This document shows positions 15,584-20,418 of a stretch of DNA of 20,418 nucleotides, one piece after another. Source of the DNA: G039029935 sp039029935 (lineage in GTDB: Bacteria; Chloroflexota; Anaerolineae; Caldilineales; Caldilineaceae); assembly GCA_039029935.1 (NCBI GenBank), contig JBCCFC010000065.1, forward strand, positions 1-20,418. The letters are read 5' to 3'. The notes beneath the pieces are model-generated. The model was not told where the DNA came from. It saw only the letters and a list, made by a program, of their open reading frames with translations, and made no database searches. Both the position numbers and the translations under genes were made by a program. The number at the start of each line of letters is the position of its first letter. The first letter of the stretch is position 1.

Positions 15584-15657
15584 GCTCATCAAAGCGAAGA
15601 ATGTAAACCAATGATTTCACAAAGGGGAAATGATTGTGTTTGCATTCTTCTTTCTGA
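15584..15657 (-). repeat. 74-bp dispersed palindromic repeat, copy A
   Basis: The minus-strand sequence matches copy B (13867-13940) without gaps at about 60 of 74 positions. This copy is the better palindrome: arms 15596-15618 and 15627-15650 pair over about 22 bp with few mismatches around a short loop (core ACAAAGGG). It lies between the ATPase-nuclease stop and the first DUF1326 gene. Its position could also make it the transcript end of the ATPase gene. Confidence 0.75.
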
Positions 15658-15687
15658 CGGGCGAATGTAATCTGGCGAATTATATCA

Positions 15688-17538
15688 CTACTCATCATTT
15701 TCATCCATATCGTCTTGCCATTGGTCAATCACATTTAAATCTTCCAGCATCTGAATCAACTTAGTCTCATCTGTATACAAAATACCTTTCTCGTCCATAA
15801 AGTCTCTAGCAGGCTCACTAAACCCGCTACGTGAATAGAACCAACAAACCATTTGCGTATGACCTCTATCCTTGGCTAGATTTTGCACAGCATCCCAGAA
15901 ATGTTGTATGTTGGGCTGACTCACTACTGTTTGCCAATTTTTCACCTCAACCACCCAAGGTGATAATGTAGATGAGCGTGGTACACCATAGAGGTCGATT
16001 TGATAGGGTTGGGTTGCACCAGGCGGTTGGGTCATCGTTGTAAAAATGCTCTCGAACAGCGGTAGTTGAATATCACCATCCTGGTGAAAATATGCGCCAT
16101 CAACATGTTGGCCTGCGAAGTGACGCTTCATCAACTTGTCGATAAACATCTCAGCAAAACGACCCGTCCAATAGCGCAAGTCGCCTCTGAGCGAGTTAAT
16201 CAATTCCTGCTGCGCTTCAATGATCTGCTGTGTCATCGCCTGATTCATCTGAGCGATAGCCTCATCGCGCCTCATTTGCTCGATTTCCCAGCCATATTCG
16301 ATGCGCAACATCCATTCAAGTACGGGGTCCGATAGACCACCATAAAGCCCATGACCGCGTTCTCGCACCAAATCGCAACGAAGCAACTCATACATGAACT
16401 CATTGGCTTCAGCTATGGATAAAGGCAATCCTAGATCGCTGATGAGTTGGTCAACATAGATTTCGGTGTCTGGATATTTTGAAAGATAAAGCAGGATTTC
16501 TCTGGTGTAGGGGCGATTGAGTGTTTCTAGATTTTGTAGAAAATGTTGCTTCCAAAATTTGTTAATGTAGCCTACTCTGTTTTCGATTTCAAAGGCTAAT
16601 GCCGCTTTTATCCCTTTCTTGTTTGAAAAGTCGATGTCAGGGTTCTCACTGTTAAACAGAGACCAAATATAGTAAGGGTGTCCATCAACGAGTCGGCTGA
16701 TGGTATATGCATAGTCAAGAGATAATGGGATGTGTTTCCGCTCGGCAAATTTAATGGCAAGCTGCGCCGCCCCCTTTCGCGGGAGGCGTTTGATATACTT
16801 TGCACCAACACGACCAATCATTGCCCCGGATAGAGCTTCGTCTGTCAAGATTGTTACCTGTGAACCAGCAATCAGCATAGGTGCGCGCGATGACTCTGCT
16901 GCGGTGGCAAACGAACCTGTATACTTATGCCCCTTTCTTGTTAATGCCTTATCATAATAGAGTACTTGGTCCAAACGCTGAAACTCATCAAACATAACGA
17001 TAATGCCTAAACCTGTTCGTGCGGCAACCATATGAGGTAAATTATGGAAAACGGTTTGGATTTCACCTGGAGTCCATTCATCCTTCTTTTTCAAGTCTTC
17101 CCAATAGCTGAAAAATTCTAAGATGATAGTCTCATCTAATTTTTTTGCAAGATCGTGTAAATCTTCTAATGACACAGGACGTTCAAAAGCAAGATCTGCA
17201 TCGTTCGTTCGATAGGCAAGGAACTGTCGCATAAACATAAAAAAGTAATCTTCAACTAATTGCCTGATCCATATAGTATTCTCTTTAAGCTCAAAATAAA
17301 ATGGCATCACATCGGTGCGTTCCCAAAAGAGACGATTATAGAATCGTTCCATAATCGATGTCTTGCCATAACGCCGATGAGACACAAGGGCACGGCTACG
17401 ACCATATTTATCGGTAACCTCGTTTACCCAACTCATCAGTGAGGCCATTTCCTCTTCGCGATCCGTGAACATACCCTCACCTGCTCGCTCCCTGATTGGG
17501 TATGGGCGGTTTGTGCTTTCTGGTATTTGTAAAGACAT
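15688..17538 (-). CDS. archaeal-type/STAND-like ATPase fused to PD-(D/E)XK nuclease-like domain
   Basis: 616 residues from the ATG at 17538, chosen for the strong GGAGG 5 nt upstream. Order of parts: N-terminal P-loop ATPase of the archaeal ATPase (PF01637-like) group with Walker A RRYGKTS (55-61) and Walker B GIIVMFDEF (178-186); helical and winged-helix-like region about 345-410; a Gln-rich helical segment 420-450; and a C-terminal domain with Asp515, then Glu531-x-Lys533 in WVVEVKNW. That last pattern fits a PD-(D/E)XK nuclease core, as in DUF234-like tails of related ATPases. Role unknown: DNA-targeting defence, or a selfish or toxin-like ATPase, are possible. It is flanked by the ABC operon upstream and the DUF1326 pair downstream, and its own promoter suggests independent expression. 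The ATPase call is strong, the nuclease call moderate. Confidence 0.82.
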   Translation of the reverse strand: MSLQIPESTNRPYPIRERAGEGMFTDREEEMASLMSWVNEVTDKYGRSRALVSHRRYGKTSIMERFYNRLFWERTDVMPFYFELKENTIWIRQLVEDYFFMFMRQFLAYRTNDADLAFERPVSLEDLHDLAKKLDETIILEFFSYWEDLKKKDEWTPGEIQTVFHNLPHMVAARTGLGIIVMFDEFQRLDQVLYYDKALTRKGHKYTGSFATAAESSRAPMLIAGSQVTILTDEALSGAMIGRVGAKYIKRLPRKGAAQLAIKFAERKHIPLSLDYAYTISRLVDGHPYYIWSLFNSENPDIDFSNKKGIKAALAFEIENRVGYINKFWKQHFLQNLETLNRPYTREILLYLSKYPDTEIYVDQLISDLGLPLSIAEANEFMYELLRCDLVRERGHGLYGGLSDPVLEWMLRIEYGWEIEQMRRDEAIAQMNQAMTQQIIEAQQELINSLRGDLRYWTGRFAEMFIDKLMKRHFAGQHVDGAYFHQDGDIQLPLFESIFTTMTQPPGATQPYQIDLYGVPRSSTLSPWVVEVKNWQTVVSQPNIQHFWDAVQNLAKDRGHTQMVCWFYSRSGFSEPARDFMDEKGILYTDETKLIQMLEDLNVIDQWQDDMDENDE

Positions 17539-17582
17539 GTCTTCCTCCAGTTCTACAATCAACATCATGCCTGCTGGTGATG

Positions 17583-17591
17583 ATTATAGCA
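17583..17591 (-). promoter_or_regulatory. extended -10 promoter of the ATPase-nuclease gene
   Basis: TGCTATAAT on the minus strand is a perfect extended -10 element (TG-n-TATAAT). No good -35 is visible at 16-18 bp, as is common with extended -10 promoters. A start near 17576 gives a 38-nt leader to the ATG at 17538. It lies within the 79-bp gap after the ABC ATPase stop. Confidence 0.55.
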
Positions 17592-17617
17592 CAGATGAGC
17601 ATCGTTAGAGAATGTGT

Positions 17618-18616
17618 TTAGTTCCCACCATCTTCATTGACAAGGAGCCGCTCCTCATAAATACGCCGAATTGTGGCCTCAACCTCCGGTTCACGGACAC
17701 TCAAATCAAGAATACGATACTTCGCTGAAATGCGTTGAATCAACTCGGACGCGGTCAGGTCATGGCGATCAAATTGATAGGTCACACGTATGCCATCCTG
17801 CTCCGTTACCTCAGCCCCATTCACAGCGACATCTGTATACGCCTCAGCAAAGTCGACCACCAATTCACGCTTGCCTCCAAAGCGATCCTGCAACGCCTGC
17901 ATCTTGCCATCATAGAGCAACTGTCCTTGGTCGATGATCATCACACGTTCACAGAGTCGCTCTACATCCACCAAATCATGCGTGGTGAGTACAATCGTGG
18001 TCTGTCGCTCCTCGTTGATGTGCTTGATAAACTGACGGATACGCTCCTTGGCAACCACATCCAGCCCAATCGTCGGCTCGTCTAAAAAGAGAATCGTGGG
18101 GTCATGGAGCATGGCGGCACAGAGATCAGCGCGCATACGCTGACCTAATGAGAGTGAGCGCACAGGGGTAGACAGAAATTGATCCAGCTCCAACAGGTCG
18201 CGGAATTCCTGAAAATTGCGTTGAAACCGTGCATCTGGAATTTTGTATATATGTTGTAGTAGTTCCAATGACTCCACCACAGGCAAATCCCACCAAAGCG
18301 TCGTCCGTTGTCCAAAAACTGCACCAATCTGTGCCACATAGCGGGTGCGCTCACGCCAAGGCACAAACCCATTGACCTCGACCTCGCCACTCGATGGCAC
18401 AAGCAGCCCCGTCAGCATCTTAATTGTCGTCGATTTTCCTGCCCCATTTGGCCCCAGATAGCCCACCAATTCACCCGCCGCAATCTCAAAGCTAATGCCA
18501 TCCACTGCTCGCACCTCAGTCGATTCACGCGAGAGCAAATTGCGAAAGCTCCCCAGTACGCCTTTGCTGTGGGTATTGATGCGGAAATATTTTTGTAAGT
18601 TCTCCACACGAATCAT
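17618..18616 (-). CDS. ABC-2 type exporter ATP-binding subunit
   Basis: 332 residues from the ATG at 18616, with AAGGAG 6 nt upstream; the longer frame to 18697 is translated repeat DNA. Visible motifs: Walker A GPNGAGKS (55-62), Q-loop IGAVFGQRT near 97-105, signature LSLGQ (155-159), Walker B ILFLDE (175-180), D-loop GLD and His213 in TTHD. The C-terminal 90 residues form the extra domain seen in drug-export-like subunits. It energises the pair of PF06182-type permeases encoded upstream in the same operon. Relatives in cyanobacteria include the viologen exporter subunits, but the substrate here is unknown. The spacer from the second permease (92 bp) is filled by repeat DNA. Confidence 0.94.
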   Translation of the reverse strand: MIRVENLQKYFRINTHSKGVLGSFRNLLSRESTEVRAVDGISFEIAAGELVGYLGPNGAGKSTTIKMLTGLLVPSSGEVEVNGFVPWRERTRYVAQIGAVFGQRTTLWWDLPVVESLELLQHIYKIPDARFQRNFQEFRDLLELDQFLSTPVRSLSLGQRMRADLCAAMLHDPTILFLDEPTIGLDVVAKERIRQFIKHINEERQTTIVLTTHDLVDVERLCERVMIIDQGQLLYDGKMQALQDRFGGKRELVVDFAEAYTDVAVNGAEVTEQDGIRVTYQFDRHDLTASELIQRISAKYRILDLSVREPEVEATIRRIYEERLLVNEDGGN

Positions 18617-18628
18617 ATTGAACTCCTT

Positions 18629-18713
18629 GGGTTGAAGAGTTGAAGGGTTGAAGGGTTGAAGAGTTGAAGAGTCGAGTAACCAACTATCAACTATCAACTA
18701 TCAACTCTTCAAC
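18629..18713. repeat. GTTGAAGR / CAACTAT repeat hairpin
   Basis: Five GTTGAAGR octamers on the left, then CAACTAT-type heptads on the right ending in CAACTCTTCAACT, form an imperfect hairpin. It fills the spacer between the second permease and the ATP-binding subunit, and the permease stop codon lies within it. It is of the same class as the spacers near 8237, 9358 and 11022. Confidence 0.75.
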
Positions 18714-19530
18714 TGCCCGTACTCTGATAATGCTTGATGCCAAACCGCCAAAAAGCAAAGGCGATGGTTAATATGCCAATACCGACAAGAGGGGAGACAA
18801 ATTGCATGATGGGTGGGAAACCAAGTGGATCGGGTTTATCGAGAAAGTAGAGGGCGGGGTAATAGTTGAGAAAGATGGCAGGGAGGATAAAGGTAAAGAT
18901 ACGTCGTAGCAGGTCAGGGTAGATGTGCATAGGGTAGGCCATCATTTCGCTGCCACCGTAGGTCAGAACGTTCATGACCTCAATCGACTCGATGGTCCAG
19001 AAGGTGAAGGTTGCGCCGATGACAAATAGGCCACCAAAGAAGCAGATTAGGCCGAGGCTGACAAAGGGTAGATAGACTAGTTTGGCTACGGTCCAGTCGA
19101 TATCGACCCAGACGAGGGCGATACTAAAAATGACCAGACCCTGTAAAATTTTGGAGAGACGACGCAGCGTAAATTGTGATCCAAAGACTTGCACCACAAT
19201 GTTGATGGGGCGGAGCAATAGCTGATCAAATGTACCTTGCCGTACCCGTCGTCCAAATGACTCCGGATCAAAACCGCTAAAGATGAGGTCCATGATGCCA
19301 AATGACATCTCCACCAAGCCCCACAAAAAGGCGATTTCCCCCAGTGTCCACCCCCCCAAACTGCCAAAGCGTTGAAAGACAAGCCCTAGTGTGCCAAAGA
19401 ACATAAAGAGCAAGACTGTCCCAGTCAGAATTTCTAAAATAAACGAGACACGGTATTGCATTTGGCTACGCAGTTGAATGCCGAGCAAACGACGATAGAT
19501 GTTCCATGTGTGTTGTATCTCTTGTATCAT
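18709..19530 (-). CDS. ABC-2 type permease, PF06182-like (second of pair)
   Basis: 273 residues with about six hydrophobic segments and a short cytoplasmic N-terminus (MIQEIQHTWNIYRRLLGIQL). The stretch FDQLLLRPINIVVQVFGS, which follows FSGFDPESFGRRVRQGT, is the typical conserved loop of this permease family. It forms the membrane channel with the neighbouring permease and the ATP-binding subunit. Its ATG at 19530 is 1 nt beyond the upstream gene's TGA, with GGGAGG 5 nt before the start, so the two are translationally coupled. Confidence 0.88.
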   Translation of the reverse strand: MIQEIQHTWNIYRRLLGIQLRSQMQYRVSFILEILTGTVLLFMFFGTLGLVFQRFGSLGGWTLGEIAFLWGLVEMSFGIMDLIFSGFDPESFGRRVRQGTFDQLLLRPINIVVQVFGSQFTLRRLSKILQGLVIFSIALVWVDIDWTVAKLVYLPFVSLGLICFFGGLFVIGATFTFWTIESIEVMNVLTYGGSEMMAYPMHIYPDLLRRIFTFILPAIFLNYYPALYFLDKPDPLGFPPIMQFVSPLVGIGILTIAFAFWRFGIKHYQSTGS

Positions 19531-19531
19531 A

Positions 19532-20323
19532 TCAGCCTCCCAAAATGACCAGTCGTTTCATGCCCGCTCGGAGCAACAGTTGACAACCAAGGATCATCCC
19601 CATTGCCCACAGTGCCTGAATTGCAATGGCCTCAACCATCGCCCACCCATCCAGCAGCCCCACATAAATCTCCATGCTCATGTACATCATAGAGGGAAAG
19701 GGTGTCCAATAACAGAATGTCTGTACCCAGTCAGGAAAGAAACGCAGCGGCATCAGAAATCCCGATAATATCCAAAGGACCGCAGTGCCCATGCGGACGA
19801 TGCCCAATGCATTGGGCGTCCAGAATGCTGCTCCGTTGAGCAGAAATCGCCAGCTAAAACTGATGAGCAGCCCCAGTGGTAGCGAGGCAAGCAAGCCTAT
19901 CCACTGGGTGATAGTCGCTGGGTAGTTGACGTCATAGAGCAATGCATAGATGAGCATGATGGGGAGACCCCGCATCAGCAGTTGTGCAGTTGCCCGCCCC
20001 ACATCACGCCCCAGCCATAGTTGAAATAACCCCATCGGTTTCAACATATCTGCCCCGACCTCGCCACTGTAGACCGAGTGCATCAGGTCCAACCAGCGAA
20101 AGATCGTTAGATAGCCGATGAGGGCTTGGGTGATACCGGTGTAAGTGATAGCTTGCTGCAATGTCATGCCGACCACCTCGCCACGCGCACCAAAAAGCGC
20201 AATCATGACGGATGAGCGTAGGATGCCAAAAAAGGCGTTGGTGAGTAATCCCGCGATATTGGCGGCGCGATAGGTGAGTTGTCGTTGAAATGAAAGTTTA
20301 ATTAATTCCCAGAAAAGACGCAT
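19532..20323 (-). CDS. ABC-2 type permease, PF06182-like (first of pair)
   Basis: 263 residues, mainly hydrophobic with about six membrane segments. The YSGEVGADMLKPMGLFQLWLGRDVGR loop near 85-110 corresponds to the conserved loop of its paralogue (GTFDQLLLRPIN). It is first in the operon permease-permease-ATPase. No clear ribosome site precedes the ATG at 20323. The 95 bp beyond it to the window edge contain no gene; only weak promoter-like signals and a short GTGTG/CACAC inverted repeat at the very end are seen. Confidence 0.87.
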   Translation of the reverse strand: MRLFWELIKLSFQRQLTYRAANIAGLLTNAFFGILRSSVMIALFGARGEVVGMTLQQAITYTGITQALIGYLTIFRWLDLMHSVYSGEVGADMLKPMGLFQLWLGRDVGRATAQLLMRGLPIMLIYALLYDVNYPATITQWIGLLASLPLGLLISFSWRFLLNGAAFWTPNALGIVRMGTAVLWILSGFLMPLRFFPDWVQTFCYWTPFPSMMYMSMEIYVGLLDGWAMVEAIAIQALWAMGMILGCQLLLRAGMKRLVILGG

Positions 20324-20418
20324 AGATATTTATTCGATTTGGACTTTTGTTCTTGATAAACCCAAAAAAGGAAATTAGACAATGTTCATTGAGTAGACGA
20401 GTGTGTGTGAACCCACAC

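Noticed and set aside
18617..18697. N-terminal extension of the ABC ATP-binding subunit
   Set aside because: The extra residues are translated repeat DNA (GTTGAAGR units), and a strong AAGGAG site precedes the ATG at 18616.

Overview
The window most likely comes from a Chloroflexota-like bacterium of moderate GC, tentatively near Anaerolineae or Caldilineae. The grounds are the gene set (tig-clpP-clpX, a Mec/CysO/CysM cysteine pathway, paired PF06182-type ABC-2 permeases, two DUF1326 proteins) and intergenic spacers filled with degenerate 7-15 nt tandem repeats arranged as imperfect hairpins. The assignment is inference from gene content. No rRNA, tRNA, integrase, transposase or CRISPR array was seen.

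Layout. 1 to about 665: a GC-richer block with a DUF1801 gene and the 3' end of a RidA-family gene. It is joined abruptly and out of frame to the 3'-truncated end of a secreted SdrD-B-repeat protein gene (to 2110). This looks like an assembly chimera or a recent rearrangement. 2305-5148 (minus): RraA-like protein and the two membrane subunits (DctM, DctQ) of a TRAP transporter, with no DctP in view. 5149-5548: divergent control region with two promoters, two operator-like palindromes and a nested inverted repeat.

5549-9357 (plus): a sulfur-carrier cysteine cluster, mec - [structured 540-bp leader] - cysO - rhodanese/E1 - cysM. The rhodanese/E1 protein would activate the CysO tail and place sulfur on it as a thiocarboxylate. 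CysM would transfer that sulfur to an activated serine, and the JAMM protease Mec would release cysteine. CysO ends in Gly-Gly-Met rather than Gly-Gly, so a trimming step is needed first, and Mec is the obvious candidate. A near-consensus promoter just after mec, several hairpins and a strong intrinsic terminator 40 nt before cysO suggest an attenuated leader or a separate small RNA.

9461-13705 (minus): trigger factor, ClpP and ClpX, the protein-folding and degradation set. ClpX has an extra segment of about 40 residues right after its ClpP-docking loop, ClpP has an unusual sequence after its catalytic histidine, and trigger factor has an extreme acidic tail. 14154-15514 (minus): two tandem DUF1326 paralogues, flanked by inverted copies of a 74-bp palindromic repeat and by a cloverleaf-like DNA element. 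15688-17538 (minus): an ATPase fused to a probable PD-(D/E)XK nuclease, with its own extended -10 promoter. 17618-20323 (minus): a three-gene ABC-2 exporter operon.
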